The notes: generated by a model not told the origin, from the letters alone. Positions 1 through 13,839 are shown, counted from the stretch's first letter. The stretch: DNA of 64,000 nucleotides from Cunninghamia lanceolata (GCA_027924645.1 BSBN01000233.1:10496501-10560500), one strand, 5' to 3'. Translations and numbers: made by a program.

Positions 1-2300
1 TTTACTCCAACTTTTACCTTAAATAAAGGTAAAATGACCACCTATAGGTTGACCATGTTCTCTAACCTAAAACACTACATTTTGACTAGTTAAAGCATCT
101 CCCAAGCCTAAAAGTAGGCAAACTAAGCATTAACATGCATACAAGCCTATTTCTATAGTTTACATTTTTTAGCATAACTATTCATCAAGTAAATCTAGGT
201 AGGAATGATATACACCAATCAACACCAATTATCCTTTATTGAGAAAACCAATGAACAATAATATTGATAGTATAAGCATAAAGAGTAAATATGATTAACC
301 TAATTAATGGTACATGTGACTAACCATAAATTTGAAAGAGAATGTGAATAATCATGTAAAAAAAAATAAGGATTCAACAAACACACTTGACACTAGATAT
401 ACATGGAGAAACCTGTTGATGGTGCTTTTTGCACACAACAACACAGATGTGATTGCTGGTATGACACCTCTCTTGAAAAAGGTATCCTATCCAAGATAGG
501 ACTACCCCAAGGTTTCTATAGCTAGGTCTTAGCTTGCTTGGAATGACTTAGTGGTATGTCTAGCTATGCCAACAAGGGGTCTTACATGAAATGCAGGGCT
601 TATGAAAAATGGCAGCAATGTATATGCAGAAACCCTAGGTGGTTCAAATTGTGAAGTCTAAAATTTCAGCAGATGATCAATGTAATGCTACTCAAATCGT
701 AAATCTACCAAACTTGATATAAAGAAAATACAAAAGGAAAGGGAGAGAGAAAGGGATAAGAGATCCTATAGACAATTGCAAAAATGATCAATAACTAGAT
801 AGATAGATTCCCAACAATAAACAAATCTCTACTTAACCAGGCAACCCACAATGCCATAGAGAATGTGCAATCTTCAAGGAGATGTAATGATTTTTAAACT
901 GTAGAGGGTTCATCAAACACCCAATCCTTGGCACGGCTCAATGAAATCATACAATCAAACTTATCTCATAAACTATGCCCAGACTAACCATGCACAATGA
1001 CATACAATTAGCAAGCCATTAATGGTATGGGTAGGAAATCCATCAAATATCTGAATAATTAATCACAAGTGCAACTAAATATCAACTAATTTCAAATTGA
1101 TATGAACCATGAAAACTAAAATAAGACAACACATAATCACAAATTCCCAGCAACCTACAAAACTTGCTTTGTATTGACTATATTTTGGTACAGTCTCAAC
1201 AATTCAATATCAAATCTTACTTACAAATGAGAGAAAAGGATGGCCCTTTTATAGGCAAGGCACCATACTAAGTTTTTCAATGGATGGTGGAGATTAACTT
1301 GACACCAACGGTCTAGATTACATGGCATTTAATGAGTTACATTTGTTAGTTACATGTTCAGATTTGCATTTGTCCTCTAGGAAAAAGACCAAATACAGCT
1401 TGCAAATACATTGAATCTAGACAAAATGGATACCCATTTGGTTGTACATGATGAAAAGTCAATTTTCAAGGCCTAAAAAAGCCAAAATAGAGTCACATGA
1501 CACTTGAAAACTTGAGTTGATGTGAATTCACGAGATTCCAAGTGCTGAGTGGACAAAGCAGAGTATGTGGCACATTCTTTGATGAAGACATATCTAATTG
1601 GATGCTTCCTGGATCATCATTGCATGACTGGATTATTGGGATAGCTATGAACAAGTGTTGGACATTGGATTGGATCTATAGGAACAACAATGATTTGGCA
1701 TGGTCTTCTATGTCTTTTAGCTCTTGAGACTCATCTTTATCATCTTGGACATTATACTGACTTCCTTTTGCATCTACAATAGCAATTTGGTTGATAGAAT
1801 GTCAATTCTGCAGTTCTAGATCAGTACTGCACCTCTTGTGTGTTCACCTTCCAAGATGGCTCCAATTGGCTCATGTGTCCTCCAAGACCTACAATTCACC
1901 ATGCAAAGCATCAATTTCATCTTAACAAGTCATTTTTCATCAATTTGGATCAGAACATGTCCATTTGCAGTCATAGATAAGTCAAAAACAACTCATTACC
2001 AATGTTGCTTCCTTATAGTCCTTTTCACAAATCTAGTGATTTTTGCATGATTTTCTGGGTTTTTCACCATTTTCAAGTACCCATTTGGCCAATATATTGA
2101 TCTAGGAAGTTTTTGTGGTCATTAGAATCCATTTATAGACTTTTATTTCATGTTTTTCTAGCCTTTTTTTGTAAAAAGTGAGATTTTTGGGGGTCATAGA
2201 CTTTTCATGCGCAGTGGCATTAATTATCGTAAAATGTACCCAAAATCCACACAAACTTGGTAAAATGTTCCTCATGATGTGACAAATAGATATGTAATTC
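1..2300 (-). repeat. probable minus-strand LTR-like DNA, ends undefined
   Basis: No coding region can be supported here. Two features suggest a minus-strand LTR of the copia-like type seen elsewhere in this window. First, ACACTAGATATAC followed by a TGGAGAAAC block at about 392-415 matches the block at about 11966-11995 in a defined solo LTR. Second, a clean minus-strand TATA box (TATAAAAG) lies at 1246-1253. In the defined LTRs the same conserved block also lies on the PBS-proximal side of the TATA box. Neither end, TSD nor PBS was found, and the left end may lie outside the window. The small frames at 1542-1727 and 1838-2050 have no recognisable content. Confidence 0.35.
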
Positions 2301-4534
2301 AAATCCATCAATAAAATCTAATGTGCTCCTTGAAAAACTCAATTTCTAATCCAAAATGTCAAAAAGTGCGGGTTTTGGGGTCTACTGACTAAAAGTTGAT
2401 GCATTGCAATTCTAGCGTAGGTTGGAGAGGTTCATTTTTAGTGTAAAATGCTTTTGCGCTACCTTTGGGTGCCACCGACTTGCATGAGTTTAGGCTCAGA
2501 CTGACTAATAGCATCTCATAAGGTCGGTTGGGGTGGATTGCAACGCAAGTCGATAAGGTTGATTTTTAGTGCAAAACATAAAAGGCTCAATCAGCAGGGA
2601 TTTTCAATGCAATTGACTAGCGCAAGTTTCTCTATCTACCGACCAAGTGCAATGAAGGCAAATATTAGTGCAAGTTAGTTGAAGCCCATTTTAGTACTTT
2701 TCTTGGAAATTGTCTCAGTGGGGATTTTTGGTCCGATTGACTTAGCCGCAACTTGGAGGGAGGTCAGTTAGAGGCATATTTAGCACGAAGGTTGGTAGAA
2801 GGCATTTTAGCACTTCTGACAGTAGGGAGTGTTTTTAGTGCCAGTTTTGGAAATGTCTATGGTGAAAGTATATTTAAAAATATATTTAAGTATAAGTTTA
2901 GATATTTGGATATTTGGAAAAGTCTAGGGTGAATTTCTTATACTTTAAATATTTTTAAATATACTTTCAAGATGTTTGATATAGGTTCCAGATCCATAGG
3001 ATTTCATATGCAGATTCTAGAATTTTGAGGTTCCACCAGACTTCAGACTTAGAAATTTTTTAGGATTTTCAAGGTTTCAGACTTAACCAAATCAGGGCTT
3101 CAAGAACATGTAATAGGATGAAAGTATATGAACCCCTTAGTGAAATCTTGTGGAATTGGACATGATTTTGCAACTTTGAGACCTAGAAACTAGGAATTTC
3201 AACATGACACATCCTACAGAAGCAATTTCAAGGGCAATATCCAGTGACATGGGATTTTGGAGAAAAATGTCGTAGCACCCAATTTCAGTGTAGAAAGCGA
3301 GAAATGGCTATCTTTCAAGAACAAGACCACTCAAGATACTCCCAAGTTAATCATGAAAGATATCAAATGACATGAAATCACTCCAAACATGCAAAATACT
3401 CAAATCTGGAACAAATCATGCACTCTACGCACAAATTCACCTTCTAATCATCATAAGTAACAAAGGTTGAGACTCCAAGCCAAAGCAAAAGAGGGGGTCT
3501 CCATTTAGAAAAATGGGGCATGTGTGCAAGGCACAACAAAACATTTTCAAGAAAAATTCCACCACCAAAGAGATATTGAGCTTGTATTAATCAAGTACAA
3601 ACAAGAACATCAATACAACTCATACAATCTTCTTTATTTTGATAACATTTTAACAATGTAAGAGTACCTACAAAATAACCATACTTTCCCATATTAAGCC
3701 ATCAATATATAGACTTAAGTAGGCTCAAAAACCACCATAAAACAATATCATGGCCCCAAACATGGTCTCAAATTATCATGGTAAAATATTATCATGACCC
3801 ACTATAGGAGAGTGGTCTCCAAAAATATAAAGAAACTTCTCTTACACAATGATGTATCATATACTTCCATAAGATGCCATTAATCCCATTTTCCCATTTC
3901 TAGGTGCTCTATGAGTGTATTAATTTGTATTATCATTGCATATCTTTAGAAAGATGCTCCACAAAACTTAGTATTTGACATATTTTTGTAACTGTGTTGT
4001 TTAGAATGTGACCCAGATAATTTGTAGGTGAGTCATACTATAGAGTGACATATGAACCATCTTCCTTGCTAAGGGCAACCTCTTATTCACTCCTACTCAT
4101 GTGACAATAGCCAATTGAGTGAAGGTAGGACTTGGGGGTTGTTCTAATCTTATCTTTGAGGGAGAAAAATGTTACATATGGTGGTTGAGTTACTTTCTTG
4201 ATGTGAGTTTCAATGATTATTTCTATGGAGACATTCATTTTCCATTATTGTGGTTATAATAGTATGACCCAAAGGGTCACTATTCTTGAGTCTCTTGAGC
4301 ATAATACAAAGGTTGTTCTATTCATTAGTGATTTAGAGATGCTCTTGTCTCCATTCTTCATCTCAAATGATTTGTTGTATCAAGTCTTGTTGGTTTATGA
4401 TGTGTTAAAAATGTTCTTCTCTTGTTTGTTGGATATTTTTTTGATGATGAATTGGATGGGGGAAGTTATCCCCAATCTCATCAAGGATGGTTCGTATCCA
4501 ATCTTCCCTGATGTCTAGGCACATTAAATTCTTG
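2301..4534. other. degraded non-coding DNA with a recurring 'tttagtgcaa'-type motif
   Basis: No gene or element end is supported. From about 2430 to 2840 a short motif of the form TTTTAGTGCAAA / TTTTAGCACTT recurs imperfectly (near 2432, 2562, 2692, 2778, 2810 and 2832) in sequence that is locally richer in G and CpG-derived dinucleotides than its surroundings. It may be a decayed LTR or internal repeat. The remainder (2850-4200) is AT-rich and featureless to me. Confidence 0.3.
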
Positions 4535-4560
4535 AAAAAAGGGGGAAATGTTGTGTTTCA
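4535..4560 (+). other. candidate polypurine tract and 3' LTR start
   Basis: A run of A6-G5-A3 (about 4535-4548) is followed immediately by TGTTGTG at 4549. That is the arrangement of a plant LTR-retrotransposon polypurine tract followed by a TG-starting 3' LTR, and it resembles the confirmed tract next to element B's 3' LTR. No matching LTR end or TSD was found, so this is a pointer to a decayed plus-strand element only. The short frame upstream (4213-4518) shows no pol or gag motifs. Confidence 0.3.
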
Positions 4561-7100
4561 TGGAGTTGTTGTCAAGTGTGTTAAATTGAGTTGATTTTGA
4601 CCTTGTGATGAAATTGACGGTTTTTCCTTGTTTTATTCTGAGTTTTTTGAGTTTTTATGAATGCAAGTTATATGAAATGCAAAGAAATTTTAGTTATTTT
4701 TTCCTAATTTGCAATGTTATCTAATTTTCTACAAATTTAAAAAAGGATGCATTCTTTATGAGTTTTCCAAACACAAGCTAATCTATGGTTTTGGTGTTTT
4801 CATAGACCAATTTTGAAATAGTAATCTAAGAAATGAAATTGCAAGTAACTATGAACATAAATATAATATAGTGAATAAAAACAAAGCTAATCAAATCAAA
4901 TCAAATTTAATGCTACTCTAGGAAAGCAAATAAACAACCTATCAAGAAAAAGCAAAGAAATAATTAACTTTTCCAAGAGGAATATGTGATCTAATTACTA
5001 CTTTAAAGCATAAAGAACATGGTATGAAGAAGATGTCAGTGTCTATCTTGAGCCCACTGATGTCCTTGTGGCAACCCTCTCTTCCTCTATAGTAGTGGGG
5101 TCTTCCTCTTGGGGATGGGAATGAATATGGGAGAAAATGAAATAAAATGAAGCTTTGAAGCTTTGATGAAAGTAGTGGAGCATAAGAATGCTAATGAAAC
5201 ACTATGGCTTGAGCATTTGAATCTATGACAAAATCAAAAGGCACATAGGGTCCTATATGAGCATGAAAATCATATGGAGACAACTATATGCAAAGAAAAG
5301 AAAGAGGAGATGTGTAATACTAGATTTTCATCTTCAAGTGTGCATACTAGAGGGTGGTGTTTATAGGTAGAAAATCAACACCAAAGGTGGTGGTGATTGG
5401 GGAGAACGAAAAAAGATTAAAGAGTTATCTCACTTTGATTGGGAGTGAGCAGTAGTTGTAAAGGATATTAGAAAAGAAGAAATGAAGTTAACACATGATT
5501 GATTGGAAGATAACAAAGATTTATTGGGAGATGACATTAGGCTAATTGAGAGTCATGAAATAGTTAGGGGGAGTTGGCAATCAATTAGACAACAAGAATC
5601 ACGTAATCTGGAGTCAATTTGGAGCAAAGGTGGGCTAGAACTAGAAGAAAATAGGCATGTCAAAGGATGATAGGGTCACCCTTTTGAGACGTTGGTTGCC
5701 CCTTTTAGCATAAGGGGTGACCCATAAAGGATGTTTTGCATAGGATGTTTTTGGGATGGAGAATGATCTAGAAGAGCTAAAGATGATTTTGAGACCTTAA
5801 AACTAACCATAGGACCTCTGTAGGGTGGGTCACCCCTGGAGCTCCTATTTTAACTATAGGGTCACCTAGGGAGATCCTAAATTCACAAGGGATGGCCTAG
5901 AAAGAAAAGGTTGGATAGGTAATTTGGGGTTACAGATGGGATGGGGAGGTCAATTAGATGATTCTAGAAGTCCTATGAAATGAAAATTCCCCTAGGGAAC
6001 ATGAATTCTCCTCTTTTGAAGTGCATTAGTGGGGTTTTGAGGGATATAAAGTGACATGAATGAAGAAGGTGTGCAAGACCTTAGAAGGTTAATTTGGAGG
6101 TTAGAAAATCATAAACTAAGTGAAAAATAAATGAAGACATGCAATCAAGAGGAATACTGTTGAGAGGTATGTATATATTTCATGATTACATGTACGTAAT
6201 TATGACTATAGCTCATCCTCGGACTACCATGTAGGCTTGTACATCTTTTTCATAATTACATAGTTTCCCCCTTAGGGAAGGTAGTCTATAATGAAAGGTA
6301 GATATTGTTCTTGAACTAGGCTTTATCTATTATTGTTGTCCCACACTTTTACCTAAATTAACAAGCATTAGTTTGAATTCATGATGTATTTGAAATGAAT
6401 AATTAAATAGAAACAAGATGTACTGTTGATGTGTGAGTTTTGAATATACCTTAATCACCTCACTTCATCATGAAGACTTGTAAGGATGAAATTCACACAA
6501 AACAAGGACATGGAAAACACTATAAAAGTTAAAACAAACCAAATTCCTAAATAGAAACTAGGCTAAGAGAAGAAGAAAGAGGTGAATCCAAAGGTAGAGG
6601 CCAAATGGTGATAGAATCATGTAAGTGAATAGGTGATAGATAGAGTTTGATGAGGGGATCAATATTATGGCCACCAATCTCCCCTAGTGGTCATTAGGTA
6701 CAAAAAATGAGAAAGCCCTCTTTTGAAACCTTATATTTTCTCTTTTTGATTTCTTGCCATGAACCCATTGTTTTTCAAGTTTCATCATTGCACTTGCCTA
6801 GGTTTTGGCTTCCTATCATTTGGTGAGTTTTTATTTGTCAATTTTTTGTCATTTTCATGATTTTCTAGGCATTTTTTAGCATGCTAGGGCATGAGGTAGG
6901 GTCGTCCCTTTTAGCATTGAAAGAAACCCTTGGAGATCAGACCTGGTAAGTGGGGCAACCCAACAAGAAGTTTTCCAAATGAAAATTTAGGTGGTCTAAT
7001 ACTTTTGATACTCAAATTTCTCTATTCTTTGATACTAACTTCTTCATGTATTACAATTTTCTAGTCAATTTATGATTTTTTTGGAAGGTTTTGAATGTTT
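4561..7100. other. no gene seen; AT-rich degraded DNA
   Basis: No reading frame of note on either strand. The stretch at about 5640-5960 repeats phrases such as GGGTCACC and GGTGACCC, and another GGGTCG/GGGGCAACCC cluster lies at about 6898-6965. These could be parts of one decayed repeat. If 4549 is an LTR start, part of this stretch would be LTR. I cannot place its end. Confidence 0.3.
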
Positions 7101-9060
7101 TATTATTTCTTTATGTGATTTTATGAATTGTCAACAATCTAACTTGTTATTATCTATGCTTGGCAGGAGATGCACATTAGGTGTGCAAGTCCTAACTAAT
7201 TTTAGTTGATGAAGGCCCTTAAGTCTATCCAATAGAGATTGTGCTATCCTAAAGAAGATAGGTTTGCAAAAAATAGCTCACATCCCTATTGTACATCTCT
7301 CTTCCTTTATATGTTGTGATACCTTGACGTATTGGGATGCCAATTGGAACACATTTTAATTTTCTTAGGTGTCTAGAGAGTGGATGATCACTTTGTATGG
7401 TGTTTATCATATCCTAGGAGTTCTTGTTAGAGGTGACTAACTTACACTCCCCAAGAGTGAATCAAAGAGAGAGAATATCATGGGCTGCCCTCATGGAAGT
7501 TAACCATCCTAAAGATCATCTTGGTGTTCATCTTACTTCACTTTCTAGCCTTACTATTTTTCCCTTGCAGAAGCTTTTCATTGGATTGATCACTTCTCAC
7601 TTGTCAAGAGATAAGGGATCTATTGTACTCATATGAAACTGGGAACCAATCATTTAGAGACTTTAGCAAGGTTTAGTTTTTGTTTGGGGGATGAACATTA
7701 TTGCTATGGTAAATTGAGACTTATAACATAATTCATGATGAGGTGTTCTTTCTTTTAATCATCCATCACTTGTCATGACCTAGATTCTTGAGCACATTTT
7801 TCCATTTTAGAGGGATGTGCCTCTTTTAGATCCTAGATTATCAAGAGCCATGCGATGGGGACGCATTGTTAATTATGATGCTACTACTCAAGTTGTGGCT
7901 ACACACTCATAGATGATAATTTTATTCTTGACCCTTATGTTGATATGGAGGGGTTGTGCCTAGGTAATAAAGTAATGTGTGATTATTGTCAAGAGGTGAT
8001 CCATTTAACTAACAGGAATAGCTTAGTTAAGGCTCATGATGACACTCAAGTTCTTTAGTAGTTTGGAGAGGACTTTCTAGAGGACTTTCCCTTGGTATGG
8101 TCTACTTGTTATAGATCTATGCAAGAGATGGTAGATGTTTAACATAGGACACTTCTTTGGGTTCCACTAGTCCCTGGGGTCCCAATCACTAGGCCGGTTT
8201 GTAAGGTTGGTCATAGATGGGTGAAGTTATCTTGATATCAAAGACTTTTTGCTACTAAGGAAGAGATTGATGATTTCATAGATGAAGATTATGATCTTGA
8301 TGAAGAGGAATGTAGTGAGGTAGACTCTAGAGGAGACATAAAGACTCCTATAGATGAGGAGGAGGTAGTGCCATAGGTATCTCCACCTAGACATGTGCAT
8401 GCTCAACCTTTAGAGATATCAGAGAGGAATATGAGACATAATGATCTCTCTTGGAAGCTAGGAGACCCTCGTGAGTACTTCAATAACCTACTCCTATATT
8501 GGTTACCCTTGATCACTTTGAATGAATGGCATGAAATTAACCTTTGGATTATTGTCTCTTCATTGTCTTCTCATAGGTATGATAGATGGATGGAGAGATT
8601 TTTCTCAAGTCTTCTTTAGACATGTTGGTCTCTTTCACTAGTTGATCAAGAGAGGCTCTTCTTATTGATGCTCACATGCCTTCCTCGATGAGTCATTATA
8701 AGGATATCATGGCTCCCACATATCATGTAGGTTAATAAGTAGCTTCTTAGAGAGCTAGGATTAGTGTACCTAAGGCTAAGAATTCCTTACTTTGAGAGAT
8801 GGACATCCTTGGGGTTCACTCACAACCTTCGTAGGGTCAAATAGTAAGCCCATCTCATTCAGAAATTCCTAATTAGATGTATTCCTATTCTCATAGAGCT
8901 TCTAATGAGGTGGATAGTTAGAGGAGACCTCGAAGTAGGAGCCTCGAGGGTTCTATTAGTTAGAGTTATCATTGAGGTTCTAGTCTTGAGTTGAATCTTG
9001 ACTTTACCCCCTTGCATGGGGAGACTTGAATGCTAGAGTGCACTATGTTTATCCCTTTGA
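7100..9060 (+). pseudogene. unrecognised broken reading frame, possibly a retroelement ORF
   Basis: Plus-strand fragments at about 7424-7636, 7800-7910 and 8260-8619 read like the decayed remains of a longer protein. One part is strongly acidic (Asp/Glu-rich at about 8270-8375). It is followed by a Pro/His stretch and then a mixed hydrophobic segment rich in Leu, Trp and Arg that ends at 8619. Several in-frame stops and at least one frame change interrupt it. I see no RT, integrase, protease, zinc-knuckle or host-enzyme motif. Acidic linkers and this degree of decay fit an old retrotransposon accessory or gag-like ORF, but this is inference and the family is unknown to me. Confidence 0.25.
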
Positions 9061-10513
9061 ACTCCAATAGTGGATTGTTATGTAATAAAACATTTGGTAG
9101 GCACTATATATATGATGACTTCATTCAAGTTCCATTCATGATCATAGTTGACATCTTACGCCTCTTATCTTTTGAGCACATGGATAGTTTAGGACTCTTA
9201 TTTGTTTTAATTCTAAAAATCACATAGGATGAAAACATGATGATTATGCAATGTTTTTGGTCTTTTTTGAAATACAAGTGATTTAACATGAAGTGTAGGG
9301 ATATAAAACACACATGGATACAAATGTAACATAATTTCCTACCTCCTCTTTCTATGCATACAATGAGCTATGACATGAGTTATTGCTTTGATTTTTCATG
9401 TATAGTATTTGTGATGATGGAACAAACATTGTGACTACTCTTAAGTAGGATTTATAAATTAGGGGATTGCAAGTTGACTTGGTATAGGGAGACCTAATAA
9501 AATTTGGGATGGGATTTTATTAAGGACTCAGGTGGGAATAGGAGGGAAATAAAACAATTTCTTAATTTAGATTCTATAGAAGGATAAATACTGATCCTTA
9601 TCTAGAAAAAACATTTTGATGAGCTTTCAAGTAAAAAATAATAATAAATTGTATTTCTACCTTATAGACTTATATCAGAGATGGCCAACAAGATAGGTAT
9701 TGGGTAAAGGAAAGGCTCCAGAGCAAAAGATGGTCTTAAAGATAGAACTTAAACTCTTGGTTTTACATAGCTATTGTATGTGTGTTCTTTATACCTCTCT
9801 TTTTTGTTTTCTTTGATCAATGCAACCCTCATATCCTTGAGCTTAGACTTATCTCCACCTATGAGTATGGACATCAACAATCCTCTCTTTTTGTATTTTT
9901 TGCTTTCTTTTTTTTTTAAAATTTTTTTTCTTTCTTTTTTGTGTTGTAATATCTTTTCCTGATTCCCTCATTTTTTTTGTATTTTCTCTCTTTTTACTTT
10001 CTTACTCTTGTTTTTCACTCTTATTTTTTATTGCTTCTTCTGGAGTTATGATCCCCCTAGCATTTTTGACTGGAAGATATAAGGGGCTGAGTACCACCGA
10101 GAGCTTTGACTATCCCTTTGAAATTCCCTTTCACTATGGAGAAATGGGGAAGGTCTACTTGCAAGCTTCTATTAGGTATTGTAGGTTTGAATACCTACTT
10201 TGCTTAGACTTAACACCATAGTTCATTAAGACTAGGATCAGTATAAAGCTAAGAGATTGACTTTATTTTGAATTTGTTGGGAAATGAAAAGGGAGATTGA
10301 CTAATGGTAAAGATGTTTTTAGGGAATCTCAAATACTTAGAGGGTCTACCTATACCTAGTTAACCTTAAACTCCTTACTAAGACAAAAATAGAACAAGAG
10401 CATATCACTTACAAATGCATGGTGGAACAAAATGAAGAATGGAAATTTTTCTTTTTTTTTGGAAATTTTATACTTTATATAGATTGTTGAGTTTATTTGA
10501 TTTTTTTGGATTT
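9061..10513. other. post-integrase non-coding region of element A with T-rich tract
   Basis: No gene supported. On the minus strand this lies directly downstream of element A's integrase, so some of it should be A's 3' untranslated region and LTR, but I find no LTR boundary. A strongly T-rich tract at about 9900-10035 gives long Lys/Glu-rich translations on the minus strand; these are composition artefacts. A TATCAGAG string at about 9674 is too weak to call a primer-binding site. Confidence 0.3.
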
Positions 10514-11812
10514 TTAGACATAATATGTTTTTAGGTGAAAGGTGTTGAGCATTTCACCAAATTTCTCACCCCCATTGTGCACAAAATATAGGCACCATTT
10601 CTGACATCTTCTTTAATCATGTATGGACCTATCCAGTTTGGTTTGAATTTGTGAACTTCTCTAGCCCTTTTATCAATTAAATTATCAATTATGAGTACTA
10701 GATCTCCAACTTGAAAAGGCCTCATAATAACCTTTTTATTATATTTCTTATTTACTCATGCAAGGTAGGAATCATGTATTTGTACTACCCTTAGTCTTCT
10801 TCCATCCATCATTTCTAACTCTACTAATTTGATCGCACAATATTCTTCATTGTCTAATAATGCTTTTAAAGACACTCTTAAGATTGGTAATTTGACTCCT
10901 AATGGTAAGACTACTTCTACCCCAAATGTGAGGGCATATGGTATTGTATCTATAGACATTCACAAACTAGTCCCAGATGCCCAAAGAGTAGGATATAATT
11001 GTAAGTGCTAGTCTATCTTAGAATCTTTCACATTTTTTATTAAAATTGCTTTCAACATCTTGTTCATTGCTTGTACCTCTCCATTCCCTTGACGATAGTA
11101 TACTAATGCTAAGTTGTGATTAATGTGAAAAATTTCACATAATTATCATACTTGTAGATTTTTGAATGAAGGGGTGTTATCTATGAATATCACTGGAGGG
11201 TTTCTAAATCTACGTATGATTTGATTCAAAAATCAACTTAGCAATCACTATTCCTAAGATAGTGGTCAAAGGCATTGCCTCTACTCACTTGGTGAAATAT
11301 TATGTTTCTCTGATGATGTGCAAGTGTACATCAGTCAAGGGTGGGGTCATCTTTCCAACTAGGTCTAGGCCCCATGTAGAGAATGGCCAAGGAATAACTA
11401 TTAGTTAAAGATGCCTTGTAGGTGTGTGATGAACACGTGCATATATTTGACACTTTGGGCACCGTTTCATGAACTTAATTGTGTCTCCTTCTAGGCAAGG
11501 CTAAAAATATGTCAATTATTGTATCTCTTGTGGTGGTATGACCACCGAAATATCCCCCACAAATTTGATTGTGGTAGTTTTCTAATGTTTTACATGCTTC
11601 TTCCTTATCCACACAAATAAGTAGGATACCATCTAAAGCCCTTCGATACAAAGTATCATTGGTCAAAACATACCTTGTAGTAAGGACATCTAAACATATT
11701 TTTTCTCGAAGGGGTCATGTTTTCAAGATAAACTTTATTTTCCAAGTAATTAACAATATATCTATACCAATAAGATGAGGCATATTTCTCAATATTAATT
11801 GTACATACTTCC
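10514..11812 (-). pseudogene. Ty3/gypsy integrase pseudogene (element A)
   Basis: Integrase inserts the reverse-transcribed DNA of an LTR retrotransposon into the host chromosome. Reading the minus strand from 11812, the N-terminal zinc-binding segment appears at 11475-11666 (the LLICVDKEEA..NYHNQICGGYFGGHTT region). Next come a WGLDLVGKMTPP block with the first catalytic Asp, an IFIDNTP block with the second, and a GNGEVQAMNKML block with the catalytic Glu near 11085. An IPYALTFGVEVVLPL segment (10756-10959) and a C-terminal module with NWIGPYMIKED (10531-10725) follow. The end, at a TAA at 10514-10516, has the HLKTYY-type tail usual for Tat-like gypsy elements. Several frameshifts and stops break it. 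It is separated from its RNase H/RT part by the solo LTR at 11813-13839. Confidence 0.85.
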
Positions 11813-13839
11813 TATTAGACACACAAGTATACTAAGAGGGGGGGTGAATCAGTATACAACCAAATTGCACTTTCAACAAATTCAACTTATCCAGAGAAGA
11901 TTAAACCTTAAGTATTATAACATTAACATGAGCATAAAATAATAAAACAATGAACATCAACACATAACACTAGATATACGTGGAAAACCCTAGAAGGGAA
12001 AAACCATGGTGAGGATTAACTCACAATATATGAAGCTCAACTAGTAACTTTGTTTTAGGGGCTTTAACCCAAGGAAGCTGTTACTCCCTAAGTAACTTTG
12101 ATTTAGGTTCACTCCCAATGAAGCTTCTACTCCCTGATGACTTTGTTTTAGGGTCACTCACAAGGAAGCATCTACTCTCTAAAATGAGAATACAAAAGAT
12201 TATAGTATAACAGTCTTTTCTTACTATCTAAAAATTGTCATTGAAGCTCACACCTTTGATGATTGCACTTATGCCTCCACACACTTTCTTCTAAAGATAT
12301 GATCAATTAAGCACACTCTATACTTGATCACTATCACAAATATGTCTTAAAGATGAATCTAGATAGCATCAACAACATTTGCTCTTTCTCCCATAGTCAC
12401 ACATCAATAATGTATTTATTCTACTTTTATCTGCTTGCAAACCTTTTTCATCATCTTACAATCATGCCTTACCTCACTTACTTTGATTTACTATTTATAC
12501 ATGATATTACATTGATTGTACATTGCTTTTCAGATAGATACAACATGAACAATACATTTAAAAGTTGGCCAGACAACACACACTATGAAATGTGTAGAAG
12601 ATAGATCCTAATTGAAACAACACATTACACTAGCAGAAGATCCAAGCCTTGGGGACCCCAAAAATTTATTAACCATGTCCAATACATCCTTTACATCCTT
12701 AAACACCAAGGAATAACATCCACACACTCCACTCATTTGAAAATAGGACAACTTTAAGGGAATCACATTAAGACTTGAAGTATGACGACCATATCAACTT
12801 GTAAACCTTGTGTGGTATTGGAAACAAGAAAGATCTTCATGAAACTTTTCCAGATGAGTTCACATGATTCATGAAACACCCCCATACACTTATTGGCCAC
12901 TGTACATCAAATAATTGTGCCATACAACTTCAAAAATTTATTCTACAAACACTCTGTTATCTAGAACACACTACACCATGCTGTCAATTGAAAAACTATG
13001 TTGTGGACCACCAAGAAGCTTGAAATAGAAAAGAGGCATGCAATGGATATCTAAGAACATGTTCATAAAAATGCAAGGTCAATCATTCACTTCTAGAGGA
13101 ATGTGGAGCATTCCAGTGGGTCTTTAATACTGCACCATTCTGCTAGAGTACATTTTGATGTTATATCATACATAATTTTTGCAGTGGAGGGAAATATGAT
13201 TTGAGACTTTAGAAATAGCACCTTCACTACCTTCTTGACACAATCTCAAAACCACATAGCCAAATATACAACTGCAGAGGAATGCAAAGCATTCGATCGC
13301 CCTTGTAGAAATACCTTCACAAATCCAATTTTGTCTATAAGTTGTTAGCAGAAAAAACATTCTTCCAGTGATCAAAACATCATGAAACTTGGAACCTACA
13401 TAAATTAATACTATATAAAGCTATGTTCCAAACCGCATAAGCCCAATAGCACAATGATGAAAATGCAAAGCAATCTTCCAGATAGTCTTCAAAGAGAAGA
13501 CATTCTGAAACAAAGACTATCACCTATTTCTGGAGGCCAAGCCTTCATTGCATTACCACATGCAACTTAGGATTAGTAGGATAGATCATACAACATGCTT
13601 CAAGCCATCATGCATCCTTTCTTAACATCTAATTATCTTAGTTCTTTTAATTCCCATATTAATAAGGCTTCAAACTCAACTCTCCTTTGATTAGGAATGT
13701 AGCTTTTATGACCTTCAATCATGAGCTTTTCTCTTCCTTACTTTCATGATAGTGTTGACATCAGTGTATGCATTAGAGTGTGCTACGTTGACATCAATGT
13801 ATGCTATGTTGACATCAATGACAACACATATGGCCAACA
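11813..13839 (-). repeat. solo LTR 1 inserted in element A
   Basis: This block interrupts element A between RNase H and integrase and is bounded by an exact 5-bp duplication CTTCC (11808-11812 and 13840-13844). The right end reads GGCCAACA, that is TGTTGGCC on the minus strand. The left end reads TATTAG, so the expected CA end appears decayed to TA. The left part carries the CTAAGAGGGGGGGTGAATCAG block also found at the PBS-proximal end of element B's LTRs, then an ACACTAGATATACGTGGA block. With no internal coding region between the duplications, it is a solo LTR left by LTR-LTR recombination. Strand is assigned by similarity to element B's LTRs. The small frames inside it (for example 12353-12604) are not genes. 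Confidence 0.75.

Noticed and set aside
4213..4518. 101-codon hydrophobic frame
   Set aside because: No conserved motif, no second copy and AT-rich composition. It could be chance; its position just before a possible polypurine tract is the only point in its favour.
9660..9690. TATATCAGAGATGG as a primer-binding site
   Set aside because: Three or more mismatches to the initiator-Met site, and no LTR end beside it.
9774..9962. Hydrophobic Leu/Phe/Ser frame resembling a membrane peptide
   Set aside because: Encoded by the T-rich tract downstream of element A's integrase; a composition effect.
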